Shown here: piece by piece, positions 17,428 through 24,632 of the stretch
How positions within the stretch are numbered: position 1 is the stretch's first letter
Layout of the letters: each line of letters begins with the position of its first letter
Assembly: GCF_963666025.1 (NCBI RefSeq)
Contig: NZ_OY762552.1
Span: 124,001 to 188,000 of the forward strand
Direction of reading: 5' to 3'
Source: an uncultured Methanobacterium sp.
Lineage (GTDB): Archaea > Methanobacteriota > Methanobacteria > Methanobacteriales > Methanobacteriaceae
Length of the DNA: 64,000 nucleotides
Notes under the pieces: model-generated
Told to the model about the DNA's origin: nothing
Seen by the model: the letters and a program-made list of their open reading frames with translations, nothing else
Databases searched by the model: none
Program-made: the position numbers and the translations under genes

Positions 17428-18363
17428 ATGGCTGAAGGTTCTAAAGGATGGTTTGTATTCAATCTTCTCCTAATAGCATTATTGGCAATAGTGATTGGAA
17501 ATTTAGCTTATAAACAAATGATTAACTTTTTAACTCTTTTAGGAGTGTTATTACTAATTCTCAGTGTCATAGGTTTACTTGTATTCCTGATAATAAAAGG
17601 CAAAGATTTGACATCAAATGCCTGGGCATCCATCAGCTCCATCCTGATCATTCTCCTAATGACCATTTCAGGTTTATTCGCTCCAAAGGGCGTGAATTAT
17701 ATTATAATATTTTTCTCTCTATTACTGTTCTTCATTGTTATTGGTGTCTTTATTAGCGGACGATTACCAGGCATTCTCATTGATGAACGGAATCAAATGA
17801 GTCTTTCCAGATTCCAGATTGTTGTATGGACTTTGATCCTCCTCTCTGCATATTTCACTATTGCATTGGCCAGGATTGCTGCAAACGTAGACAATCCTCT
17901 GGCAATTGGAATAGAACCACAATTATGGGCACTTTTAGGTATCAGCACAGTATCATTAGTTGGCAGTCCACTACTTTTGAGTGAGAAAAAGAAGAAACAA
18001 CCTACTCAAGATGAAGCAGATTTATTCGAAAAAACTGTTGATCAAACAAAAACAACTACTGTGGGGATAGTTCCTCAAAACACGAGTATTGAAAGTGCTG
18101 AATTTGCAGATATTTTCAAAGGTGATGAAACAGCTACTTTAAAAAATGTGAACATGGCTAAAGTCCAAATGTTCTTTTTCACCATAATTGTAGCAGTGTC
18201 ATATGGTGTGATGCTCTATGCCCTAATTGCCAACAATAATCCTGCCCAGATTAACAGTTTCCCAGCATTAGATGACAGCATTATAGCCATTCTAGCCATC
18301 AGCCACGCAGGGTACTTAACTAACAAAGCAATAGACCAAACAGCTGTAGATAAAACAGTATGA
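17428..18363 (+). CDS. Conserved-looking multi-pass membrane protein
   Basis: A 311-residue protein with about seven membrane segments: two pairs at residues 8-55 and 65-110, one at about 130-150, one at about 165-185, and after an 60-residue hydrophilic loop (185-245) two more (about 248-270 and 285-305). Motifs that look family-specific are GRLPGILIDERNQMSLSRFQIVVWT, NMAKVQMFFFTIIV and ISHAGYLTNKAID. I do not recognise a named family. It has its own promoter palindrome and ribosome site (GGTGGGGG). Next to two restriction genes it could be a membrane effector, but this is inference. Confidence 0.7.
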   Translation: MAEGSKGWFVFNLLLIALLAIVIGNLAYKQMINFLTLLGVLLLILSVIGLLVFLIIKGKDLTSNAWASISSILIILLMTISGLFAPKGVNYIIIFFSLLLFFIVIGVFISGRLPGILIDERNQMSLSRFQIVVWTLILLSAYFTIALARIAANVDNPLAIGIEPQLWALLGISTVSLVGSPLLLSEKKKKQPTQDEADLFEKTVDQTKTTTVGIVPQNTSIESAEFADIFKGDETATLKNVNMAKVQMFFFTIIVAVSYGVMLYALIANNNPAQINSFPALDDSIIAILAISHAGYLTNKAIDQTAVDKTV

Positions 18364-18366
18364 TTC

Positions 18367-18389
18367 ATTACTACTAATTACATAGTAAT
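18367..18389. promoter_or_regulatory. Split palindrome ATTACTA-N9-TAGTAAT
   Basis: Seven-base arms with a nine-base spacer directly after the 17428 gene and 6 bases before the next start. It shares its half-site with the palindrome at 17398-17409, which suggests common control. Confidence 0.45.
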
Positions 18390-18394
18390 GGACA

Positions 18395-18727
18395 ATGATA
18401 TTTGGTGGTTTTTTGGATCAATATTTACAAATTTTAGTGAATATAATAAAGGGAGAAACAATTTTCTGGATTATAATAGCAATACTCTTTCTTATTTTAT
18501 GGAGAGCTAATGTAGCAGCAGGAAATGAATTCAAAAAAGAAATGGAAGAATTAGGAGGGAAAAGATTAGTAACAAATCAGGGTGCAATGATAGTTGTTGG
18601 TATACCTGAATTTTTCAAGGAAATTACAAATGGACTATTAAAAACATCAAAATTGAGTGAATATGGTTTTATTATTAGTATAATAACAGCTATTCTATCG
18701 GCAATTTTATCCATTTATAAATTTTAA
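18395..18727 (+). CDS. Small membrane protein, last gene of plus-strand cassette
   Basis: A 110-residue protein with a membrane segment near the N-terminus (residues about 23-42, IFWIIIAILFLILWRANVAA), a cytosolic loop with AGNEFKKEMEELGGKRL and a second hydrophobic C-terminal segment (ISIITAILSAILSIYKF). It follows the large membrane protein and shares its upstream palindrome. No ribosome site is evident, so translation may be leaderless or coupled. Family unknown. Confidence 0.6.
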   Translation: MIFGGFLDQYLQILVNIIKGETIFWIIIAILFLILWRANVAAGNEFKKEMEELGGKRLVTNQGAMIVVGIPEFFKEITNGLLKTSKLSEYGFIISIITAILSAILSIYKF

Positions 18728-18756
18728 TTGGAAAAATTTCTAAAGTTTATACCCGT

Positions 18757-18990
18757 TTACATATTTAACTCATCCTTTTTTTTTAAAAATTTAATAACCC
18801 TTTGGTAGTGATTGCAGGTTCCTCTGAAATACCATCCTGGGCAGATACAATTCCATTCACCATAATATCTTGAAACTAGGTACCAGTCATTGTTCCCCAG
18901 GACCTCCAGGTCCAGGAGAACTTCATCCTCAAATAGTATACAGATCCCGGCCAGATCAGGATCTGTGGCGTACTCTACAGGAAGGAACAT
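18757..18990 (-). CDS. SWIM-type zinc-finger protein
   Basis: A 77-residue protein with CxC-x8-CxH spacing (NCICPGWYFRGTCNHYQRV), the SWIM zinc-finger signature, which binds DNA or protein partners. It is a paralogue of the protein at 20728: both begin (P-x-EYA..PDLAG.C.LF) and end alike. It closes the leftward early operon and converges on the plus-strand cassette, only 29 bases from the end of the 18395 gene. Confidence 0.7.
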   Translation of the reverse strand: MFLPVEYATDPDLAGICILFEDEVLLDLEVLGNNDWYLVSRYYGEWNCICPGWYFRGTCNHYQRVIKFLKKKDELNM

Positions 18991-18997
18991 GAACCAC

Positions 18998-19135
18998 TCA
19001 TCCGAATAGTCCTTTTAATCTGGTCTGTTCAGGTTCACGTTTAACGTAAATACAATGGTCAGGTGCGCCATGCTCCCGACAATACAAACAACGGTTCCTG
19101 GTGACCTTTTTCATATGAAAACCACAAAAAACCAT
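18998..19135 (-). CDS. Small Cys/His-rich protein
   Basis: A 45-residue protein with FCGFHM, RNRCLYCREHGAPDHCIYV: four Cys and several His in a likely zinc knuckle. Its ATG overlaps the stop of the upstream ASCH-like gene, so it is translationally coupled. It is missed by standard length cut-offs. Role unknown. Confidence 0.6.
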   Translation of the reverse strand: MVFCGFHMKKVTRNRCLYCREHGAPDHCIYVKREPEQTRLKGLFG

Positions 19136-19611
19136 CAGCTCACCTCTCTTTGCATTTCCATGAACCTGCGTTCAAATTCAGGTGAAAATTCAGCACTGCC
19201 AAATTCAGCTATAGGAATAGGTTTTTTAGGAATAAACCCACGGCCATTTAGGGAGAAATCTTCACCTTCTCTCAGAACCTGACCATTTTCTAATTTAATA
19301 TAGCACTCTTTTTGTTTGAGAAAAACAACTAAAACTTCACTGCAATGGTCTAGATCTGGATAAAAACTCATTAATTCTTTTAAAGCATAATGTCGAGATT
19401 TGGTATCGGTGTCTTGCATTAAAAACTTATCAGTGAGCTGTCCAATAGCAACAACTCCTGCATTAACACATTCAACTTTAAAACTATTAGATGGAGATTT
19501 AGCCAGATAAATTTCACCTTCATTATATTTAGTTGAAAGAGGATGTCTTAATGTGGAGAACTGGGATTTTTCAAGTTTTGAATAATCTTTGTTAAACGTA
19601 ATGGTTTTCAT
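19135..19611 (-). CDS. ASCH-like domain protein
   Basis: A 158-residue protein. The start MKTITFNKDYSKLEKSQFST, then LRHPLSTKYNEGEIYLAKS and the later DTDTKSRHYALKELMSFYP follow the pattern of ASCH (PUA-like) domains, which bind RNA or modified nucleotides. The ATG at 19611 stands ten bases after GGAGG; an upstream in-frame ATG at 19620 is too close to it. It lies downstream of the clamp gene in the early operon. Viral ASCH proteins are proposed to act in RNA processing; here this is inference. Confidence 0.6.
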   Translation of the reverse strand: MKTITFNKDYSKLEKSQFSTLRHPLSTKYNEGEIYLAKSPSNSFKVECVNAGVVAIGQLTDKFLMQDTDTKSRHYALKELMSFYPDLDHCSEVLVVFLKQKECYIKLENGQVLREGEDFSLNGRGFIPKKPIPIAEFGSAEFSPEFERRFMEMQREVS

Positions 19612-19612
19612 A

Positions 19613-19816
19613 TTAAGCATACCTCCGGCCAATACGGCCCTTGGAAGGTGCTAGATCGGTTTTATTACTACTCCAACATCTTTTCCATTTTCTACCACAT
19701 ACAGGGCACTCGTAAATTTCACAAAAAGGTGGTACTCTTAACCAGCAATCTTTTACCTCATCTATTTTTTTACAACATTCTCCGGGACCATATTTTTGAG
19801 CAATTTTAAAAGCCAT
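19613..19816 (-). CDS. Cysteine-rich zinc-binding protein
   Basis: A 67-residue protein with CC, a single Cys pair FCEIYECPVCGRKW and a further Cys (KRCW): a probable zinc ribbon with a basic C-terminus (KGRIGRRYA). The ATG 19816 is 10 bases after GGAGG, next to the clamp gene stop. Could be a clamp-linked DNA-binding accessory, but no family is recognised. Confidence 0.6.
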   Translation of the reverse strand: MAFKIAQKYGPGECCKKIDEVKDCWLRVPPFCEIYECPVCGRKWKRCWSSNKTDLAPSKGRIGRRYA

Positions 19817-19821
19817 CTTAA

Positions 19822-20556
19822 TCATTCCTCCGATTCAATACGGGGAGCTATCATAAAATTCAACAATCCATCACCCATAACTGTTTTCAGAGTGAGGTTA
19901 AGGGGCATGTCATCCCCTAATTTGATAAGAGCAGAATCGGAGAATTTATCGGCCTTCAACGTTTCCTTGATTTTGGCTAGAGAAAAAACAGATTTAACTG
20001 ATCCGAATATTTTCTCCCCATGATGATATCTGATTTGAGCATCACTTAATTCACCCTCAGCAGAGGCTATGAATTTTTTATCATCCACCTGGAGCTGTAT
20101 CTTATCAGAAACAATGTCAATATCTTTAATTGAATTTTTAAGAAGATCAAAAGGAACTTCAAATTCTGTTGGATACCTCATTTCTGGAGGGCTAGGGGCT
20201 GTGTATTCCATATCAATAAGATGGATTTTAAATATCCTTTCAGCCTCACCAATGAATGAAAGGATTAAATTATCTTCATCCACACCAAGTTCTACAATAT
20301 CATCAGCCACGGACCTTTTCAACACTTTCATAAGTTCTTCAGTTTCAACATTGATATTAACAGGAGCATCACAGAGATATTCATCAAACAATCCTATTTT
20401 TAACTTTAAATGAATAAAAGTTGTGTGGCTTTTGTCTAAAGCATCTATCTTTAATCCTTCATCATCTGCGTGTATCCTTACTTCATCAACAATTGATGAT
20501 ATGGCCTTGAAACTTGTTTTTAATATATTTGAATCGTCTAAAACTAATTTAAACAT
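19822..20556 (-). CDS. pcn: DNA polymerase sliding clamp (PCNA), virus-encoded
   Basis: A 244-residue protein of normal PCNA length. It starts MFKLVLDDSNILKTSFKAIS, has VRIHADDEGLKIDALDKSH (clamp loop), the centre loop around VADDIVELGVDED, MRYPTEFEVPFDLLKNSIKDIDIVSDKIQL after the interdomain connector, and ends LNFMIAPRIESEE, the region that carries the C-terminal PCNA tail (A-P-R). Three copies form a ring around DNA and tether polymerase and repair enzymes. It sits in the early operon among small genes; the host must carry its own copy. It implies that the virus replicates with host polymerase under its own clamp. Confidence 0.9.
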   Translation of the reverse strand: MFKLVLDDSNILKTSFKAISSIVDEVRIHADDEGLKIDALDKSHTTFIHLKLKIGLFDEYLCDAPVNINVETEELMKVLKRSVADDIVELGVDEDNLILSFIGEAERIFKIHLIDMEYTAPSPPEMRYPTEFEVPFDLLKNSIKDIDIVSDKIQLQVDDKKFIASAEGELSDAQIRYHHGEKIFGSVKSVFSLAKIKETLKADKFSDSALIKLGDDMPLNLTLKTVMGDGLLNFMIAPRIESEE

Positions 20557-20569
20557 TTAAATACACCCC

Positions 20570-20725
20570 TCATTCCCATTTTATATCTTCAACAGTTGCA
20601 TTATTTTCATCAGCTAACTCTTTAGATTCATTTAAAAAGTTGGTTAAACCTTCAACCGTTCCAGATGCTCTGCAAAATACTTTTTTCCCATTTGAATCAA
20701 CATAATTAAATTTTAACCAAGTCAT
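20570..20725 (-). CDS. Small hypothetical protein
   Basis: A 51-residue protein directly upstream of the clamp gene (13-base gap). It reads like a small mixed alpha/beta domain (TWLKFNYVDSNGKKVFCRAS, NFLNESKELADENNATVED). No family recognised; found by reading the gap between two called genes. Confidence 0.55.
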   Translation of the reverse strand: MTWLKFNYVDSNGKKVFCRASGTVEGLTNFLNESKELADENNATVEDIKWE

Positions 20726-20727
20726 TT

Positions 20728-20955
20728 TCACGCCTTCATTTTTTTGTAAAACTTTTTTCCCCGCTCCACATGACTACATATAGACCGATAGTAGAATCCT
20801 TCACATGGTTGACAAAACCATGCATCCAAATACCAGGTAACCTCATAAAATTGGTGAGTGCCCTTAACAAGTAACTGTAACAGGACACCATCATCAAATA
20901 AAACACATACTCCGGCCAGGTCTGGTTCCACCGCATATTCAATTGGATGAATAAT
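20728..20955 (-). CDS. SWIM-like zinc-finger protein, paralogue of 18757 gene
   Basis: About 75 residues with WFCQPCEGFYYRSICSHVERG, a SWIM-like Cys/Cys...CxH finger, and the shared start P-I-EYAVEPDLAGVCVLF. By alignment to the paralogue the gene should begin near 20955, but no ATG, GTG or TTG is there; ATT codons at 20953-20955 and 20950-20952 follow GAGG. An alternative is GTG 20931, which would cut the conserved start. The two copies point to a duplication inside the early operon. Confidence 0.6.
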   Translation of the reverse strand: MIHPIEYAVEPDLAGVCVLFDDGVLLQLLVKGTHQFYEVTWYLDAWFCQPCEGFYYRSICSHVERGKKFYKKMKA

Positions 20956-20972
20956 TGGATCAGCCTCAGTAA

Positions 20973-21200
20973 TTATCCTTTCTCTTCTAAGTGCTCCCTA
21001 TTCGCTGTAAGTTCGTTACGCAGTTCAACCATTCCATTTAGCACTGTTCGAATGTTAGTTTTGGAAACTTTCGTTTTCTGCTGTAACAATGTGACAATCA
21101 TATCCTCAGTCAAACCCATGGAAAGGAGTTCATCAACTCCTTCCCGAATTTTCTGAAGATTATCTGCCATTTCCAAAACAATAGGTTTTTCATCAGCCAT
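20973..21200 (-). CDS. Small coiled-coil protein
   Basis: A 75-residue helical protein (LQKIREGVDELLSMGLTEDMIVTLLQQKTKVSK then NIRTVLNGMVELRNEL). The middle resembles a helix-turn-helix. It begins one base after the stop of the 21201 gene, so it is in the same transcript. Family unknown. Confidence 0.6.
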   Translation of the reverse strand: MADEKPIVLEMADNLQKIREGVDELLSMGLTEDMIVTLLQQKTKVSKTNIRTVLNGMVELRNELTANREHLEEKG

Positions 21201-21677
21201 CTAAATTCCCTCCTTCAAAAAAGTAGCTTCCAATATAGGTTTAATCACAGGTATGGCCCCCTCAGCTGTCATGCCCTTGCCGATTGGTCGGATGTATCCA
21301 ATCATGTTGAAAAGGTCCTGTTCGAAATCAAATCCTTTTTTATTACAGCATTTCCTTAGAGTGGCCAGGTCATATTTCTCAAGATCCACACGGACACCTT
21401 TCTCAGATACCTGGTAAGGTAGGTTACGGTTTTCTTTGAGGATTTTATTGATGCGTTCCATGATACGGCCCTCAAGGATCCTTTTCTGGAGGGCCATCTT
21501 CTGAAGTTCACGGTCACCTGCCACGAGTTTTGTTTCCATGGTGGTGATTTTATCAACTTTGAGGGTCTCGGTCTGTGCCCGGGTCCAGGTTTGGCGTAGT
21601 GGTGTGACTAATTGCATTGCCTTTTTCTCATCCAGGTTTGCCAGCTGTTCTTCTGCTAAGTCTTCAACAGTTTTCAT
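21201..21677 (-). CDS. Helical protein of unknown function
   Basis: A 158-residue protein with long charged helices (LAEEQLANLDEKKAMQLVTP, ETKLVAGDRELQKMALQKRI) and a C-terminal region with a CC pair. It resembles neither recombinases nor primases that I know. Tight spacing to both neighbours (1 base to each) shows it belongs to the early operon. Function unassigned. Confidence 0.6.
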   Translation of the reverse strand: MKTVEDLAEEQLANLDEKKAMQLVTPLRQTWTRAQTETLKVDKITTMETKLVAGDRELQKMALQKRILEGRIMERINKILKENRNLPYQVSEKGVRVDLEKYDLATLRKCCNKKGFDFEQDLFNMIGYIRPIGKGMTAEGAIPVIKPILEATFLKEGI

Positions 21678-21956
21678 CTAAATCACCCCATCAACATCTG
21701 CTTTAACGTTTTCTTTTTGTTTCCATCTGTAAACCCCTGCAATTGCGAGGATAAGATAAATAGTAAATAAGACCGTCATGTCATATGCTCCGAGCATGAA
21801 GGTTCTTATGGCAAATGCAGCGTTGGTGAACATCCATATTAGGAAGCATCTACTGTCCTGTTCGATGTTCAAGACCACACCAGCTAGGGCCACAAGGGTC
21901 ACTGCCCAGTATATGATCCAGGCATAGTTGGTGAGTAAAAAAGGAAGGATGTCCAT
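21678..21956 (-). CDS. PnuC-like small membrane protein
   Basis: A 92-residue protein with three membrane segments (residues about 12-28, 38-55, 60-76). The order LNIEQDSRCFLIWMFTNAAFAIRTF then LFTIYLILAIAGVYRWK matches small phage proteins related to the nicotinamide riboside carrier PnuC. Such proteins may bring NAD precursors into the cell or dimerise to do so. Its stop overlaps nothing, but its ATG overlaps the stop of the upstream gene. The link to the SIR2-like NAD-consuming protein is intriguing but unproven. Confidence 0.6.
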   Translation of the reverse strand: MDILPFLLTNYAWIIYWAVTLVALAGVVLNIEQDSRCFLIWMFTNAAFAIRTFMLGAYDMTVLFTIYLILAIAGVYRWKQKENVKADVDGVI

Positions 21957-22081
21957 TAAATGGTCACCTCCTTATTTTTGTTTAGGTGGGTTTTCAGTTG
22001 TCTCCAGTCCTGGAGGGTTTCTTCCATCTTCTGGTCTGCATCTATCTCCACTTTTTCTTCGGATTTGGTCGTCCTTGACAT
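21956..22081 (-). CDS. Small charged protein
   Basis: A 41-residue protein (start MSRTTKSEEKVEIDADQKME) whose stop overlaps the next ATG. Its first codons contain copy 3 of the GGGACGACCAAA motif, so either the gene is real and the motif lies in coding sequence, or it is a leader region. GGAGG stands 12 bases before the ATG. Confidence 0.5.
   Translation of the reverse strand: MSRTTKSEEKVEIDADQKMEETLQDWRQLKTHLNKNKEVTI
22064..22075 (-). promoter_or_regulatory. GGGACGACCAAA motif, copy 3
   Basis: Leftward TATGTCAAGGACGACCAAATCC, preceded by an AT-rich AATAAAAAATT about 25 bases upstream. It would mark an internal start inside the early operon, ahead of the PnuC-like to SWIM segment that includes the clamp gene. 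Confidence 0.5.
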
Positions 22082-22101
22082 AATTTCATTCCTCCAATTT
22101 T

Positions 22102-22596
22102 TTATTCTGCTATTAATCCAGCAGCATCCTGTTTTAGTAAGTGATTCTGTTTGATTCTGTAAAGTTTAACACGTTTTTCATCATTCTTTTCAAGATATCC
22201 CAAAGTAACGAGAGTGTTCAAGATATTTCTCACAATTGGTAAACTATACTGGGCAGGTTCTTTCGCATCTTTGGGAGTGAACCAATCCCGGTTTGTTGCA
22301 AATTTCATCAATCTGTTTTCCCAAACCTGAATCGCCCTAGTATTTTCAGATGAGAGTCTGTTTTCAGATGTTTGCCCGGGATTGTCTTCTATGACTAAAA
22401 CTTCTGATGTTTCATGCATTTTTCCAAACCTTGGTGGTATGGGACTTTTACCCAGAACTTTTGGACGTTCCCTAACCAGGGGATGGGATCTTATGCAGTC
22501 TTCACATTCAGCTTCCCTGCGGTTGCCTACAATTTTCTTTGGGAATTCTTCCATGGGTTTGACCTGTCCACATGTGCAGCATAATTTATTTACCAC
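22102..22596 (-). CDS. Zinc-finger and winged-helix protein
   Basis: A 164-residue protein. It opens with LCCTCGQVKPMEEFPKK and ECEDCIRSH, a treble-clef/zinc-ribbon similar to HNH-associated fingers, and its last 90 residues look like a winged helix (YSLPIVRNILNTLVTLGYLEKNDEKRVKLYRI). The GTG at 22596 is chosen because AGGAGG lies 8 bases upstream. It overlaps the end of the Myb-like gene by 11 bases. Probably a viral DNA-binding regulator. Confidence 0.65.
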   Translation of the reverse strand: MVNKLCCTCGQVKPMEEFPKKIVGNRREAECEDCIRSHPLVRERPKVLGKSPIPPRFGKMHETSEVLVIEDNPGQTSENRLSSENTRAIQVWENRLMKFATNRDWFTPKDAKEPAQYSLPIVRNILNTLVTLGYLEKNDEKRVKLYRIKQNHLLKQDAAGLIAE

Positions 22597-23020
22597 TGCC
22601 AGGCCTCCTGAATAGTGAAGTAACCCGGGCCACCAGGCCCGGGAAGAAAGCTTTTGGTGGTTTTCTGAGGTGGCCAATACCCAAATATTTGATACGTGCC
22701 TTCACGGCCCCCTCACTTCTTTCAAGTCTTAAACCTATTTCCTCCGGTTCCAGGTGTGTGTCACGGAAGAGTTCCAGGAGTCTTTGATCATGATCCGGCT
22801 CCCACTTGCATCGACTTTTCCCGGGCTTGGGATTTCCCTTCCGGTTTTTCATGCTCCTTAAATGTCTGCCAATGGCCTCCCCACTGCGCAGGTGCACATC
22901 ATCATGGAAGTTGTGCAGTTCCTGGAAACGTTTACTAATCTCGTCGGGTTTTTTACCCTGGTTGACTTCTTTAATCAAGATTGATTCTTCCCTTTCACTC
23001 CATATTGGTCCTTTAGGCAT
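22586..23020 (-). CDS. Double Myb/SANT-like DNA-binding protein
   Basis: A 144-residue protein with two tryptophan-led three-helix repeats: WSEREESILIKEVNQGKKP-DEISKRF (residues 6-33) and WEPDHDQRLLELFRDTHLEPEEIGLRL (73-100), the second followed by ERSEGAVKARIKYLGI. This is the Myb/SANT-like pattern, also seen in homing-endonuclease-associated domains. The C-terminus is basic. It overlaps both neighbours by 8-11 bases. Likely a transcription or replication-site binding protein. Confidence 0.68.
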   Translation of the reverse strand: MPKGPIWSEREESILIKEVNQGKKPDEISKRFQELHNFHDDVHLRSGEAIGRHLRSMKNRKGNPKPGKSRCKWEPDHDQRLLELFRDTHLEPEEIGLRLERSEGAVKARIKYLGIGHLRKPPKAFFPGLVARVTSLFRRPGSGK

Positions 23021-23306
23021 CTTCTAACACCACCAAGTCTAAAATTTTCTGAGTATAATCAATATCAATAAGGCCGTAAAGGTGGACTTTACCACCCTGC
23101 TGAACATCCCCTAGGATGATGATCCGTGGGTTACGGATGAGGTACTGTGCTGCTCGGGTAGTGTCAATTTGCACCCGGCGAACTTCGTACTCCATCCTGA
23201 GACGATCAACTATGGTTCTAGATGTTTGCGGTCCTCTTCGTCTGATAATCTCCTCAAAAGCCTTCTGTATTCCTTTCTTTGTTGAGACTTTGGGGAGGGG
23301 ATCCAC
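23013..23306 (-). CDS. Winged-helix protein
   Basis: A 97-residue protein with GIQKAFEEIIRRRGPQTSRTIVDRLR followed by TTRAAQYLIRNPRIIILGDVQQGGKVHLYGL, a winged helix with a clear wing strand. It overlaps the Myb-like gene by 8 bases. Likely regulator; no close family recognised. Confidence 0.62.
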   Translation of the reverse strand: MDPLPKVSTKKGIQKAFEEIIRRRGPQTSRTIVDRLRMEYEVRRVQIDTTRAAQYLIRNPRIIILGDVQQGGKVHLYGLIDIDYTQKILDLVVLEDA

Positions 23307-24104
23307 TTATTCCCCCTCCTCCTTTTCCTTTTTAGATTTCAAATTTTTAGCCAGTAACAGCTGAACTTTCGTTAACAGTCCCCTGTTATTTTTTAAAAGT
23401 TTTTTAGCACAATTTGCTACATCTTCCTCAGATGGGTTTAGATTGTCATCAGAAGTTAGGCTCAAAGCACATTCAGCAATCACATCCCTTGCCAGGATCA
23501 GTTGAACATTATCTAAAAGGCCCAGGTTAGGTTCATCCTCACTGTTGATGAGTTCCTCAGCGTAGTTGGCAATGTCTAGAATACTAGGATTTTTGTTCCC
23601 CTCACTGTCTAAGAAGGTTTTACAATCCCTAATCATCTCCCTGGCCATAGGGTCATCCATTCCAAGGCCAGTTTTTGGGGTTGATTGTTGGGGAGAATCT
23701 TCTGTGATTTCATTTTCCTTATCACTCATCACAGTGAATAGTTTGGTTGGCTGTTTGAATCCAGGATTGACTCTTTCCCCACAGTAAATGATACCCACAT
23801 CAGCCCCAATGGGTATCAGGGCCATGGGGTCGTCCAGGGTGATACTTCCAAAGAGATAGATATGGCCCTTCAATCCGACTGGCCTACCATTTTCATCTTT
23901 CAACTGACCATCATCAGCGAAAGTATACTTATTTCTATGATAGTTGTCTGCATCAGGTTCAAAGGCTAAATATTTACTCCTAAAAGTTTCCCCTATTATT
24001 TTAGGCCTCCAAATGCCATCTGGCGCTTTAATTTCTTTCAACCCCTGTTTTTCATATTCACGTTTTATTGCTTCGATTTTCTCTCTCTGAGCTTTACTCA
24101 ACAT
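23307..24104 (-). CDS. Hypothetical protein with duplicated C-terminal repeat
   Basis: A 265-residue protein. The N-terminal 125 residues look like a compact beta-rich domain (GHIYLFGSITLDDPMALIPIGADVGIIYCGERVN). The C-terminal part has a helical unit twice: DIANYAEELINSEDEPNLGL and DVANCAKKLLKNNRG, each followed by LLDNVQLILARD / LLTKVQLLLAKN. The beta domain might be OB-like (single-strand binding), but this is not established. Confidence 0.6.
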   Translation of the reverse strand: MLSKAQREKIEAIKREYEKQGLKEIKAPDGIWRPKIIGETFRSKYLAFEPDADNYHRNKYTFADDGQLKDENGRPVGLKGHIYLFGSITLDDPMALIPIGADVGIIYCGERVNPGFKQPTKLFTVMSDKENEITEDSPQQSTPKTGLGMDDPMAREMIRDCKTFLDSEGNKNPSILDIANYAEELINSEDEPNLGLLDNVQLILARDVIAECALSLTSDDNLNPSEEDVANCAKKLLKNNRGLLTKVQLLLAKNLKSKKEKEEGE

Positions 24105-24105
24105 C

Positions 24106-24342
24106 TTAAATCACCACTGGTTTCAATGCCATGGCCACACCTGCAAAAATTAAAAAAATAAAAATTGATGCTTTGAATAATCTTAAAAAATTCCCATAAT
24201 TACGAGTAAACCATCCTGGTCTTTTCGTAATTAAGGATGCTTTCTTCACGGGTTCAGTCCATTCAATTCCACATTTACATTTATAAATGCTGAATTCTAT
24301 TTCCCGGCCCTGCCTACCGCATGATGGGCATTTAGCTCCCAT
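24106..24342 (-). CDS. Zinc-ribbon membrane protein
   Basis: A 78-residue protein with an N-terminal zinc ribbon (KCPSCGRQG, KCKCGIEW) and a C-terminal membrane segment (ASIFIFLIFAGVAMAL). Its ATG overlaps the stop of the upstream gene. A membrane-anchored zinc ribbon in an early operon could recruit a protein to the membrane; function unknown. Confidence 0.6.
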   Translation of the reverse strand: MGAKCPSCGRQGREIEFSIYKCKCGIEWTEPVKKASLITKRPGWFTRNYGNFLRLFKASIFIFLIFAGVAMALKPVVI

Positions 24343-24632
24343 CAGACCAGACCCCCATTAGTGCATTTTTCACATTCTAAATAGGCAGCTGCAGGTTCAC
24401 CAGGGGTGACCCTGGTGTCTGGAGTTCCAGGGTCAAAGTGAAGTTTAACAGTTTTGTCTTTGGAAAAAGGCCTTATATCCTCCCCACAGTTAAAACACTG
24501 CAGGGGAATGTTCTCACCATAAAGGCATAATCCCTGGAATACTTTCTTAATGGCCCTGGTGGCCTTGCCAAGATCCAGGGTGTCCCTGTATTCCTGGAGA
24601 ATATCTCGGATTTGTTTATCTTCAGAGTTCAT
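24342..24632 (-). CDS. Zinc-ribbon protein
   Basis: A 96-residue protein with two CxxC pairs (QCFNCGED, ECEKCTNGG) separated by about 40 residues, and a helical N-terminus. It is coupled with both neighbours by overlaps of 1 and 4 bases. Family unknown. Confidence 0.6.
   Translation of the reverse strand: MNSEDKQIRDILQEYRDTLDLGKATRAIKKVFQGLCLYGENIPLQCFNCGEDIRPFSKDKTVKLHFDPGTPDTRVTPGEPAAAYLECEKCTNGGLV

Noticed and set aside
18395..18500. Alternative reading frame from ATG 18388
   Set aside because: It stops after about 40 codons with an Asn-rich sequence, while the 110-residue frame has clear membrane segments.
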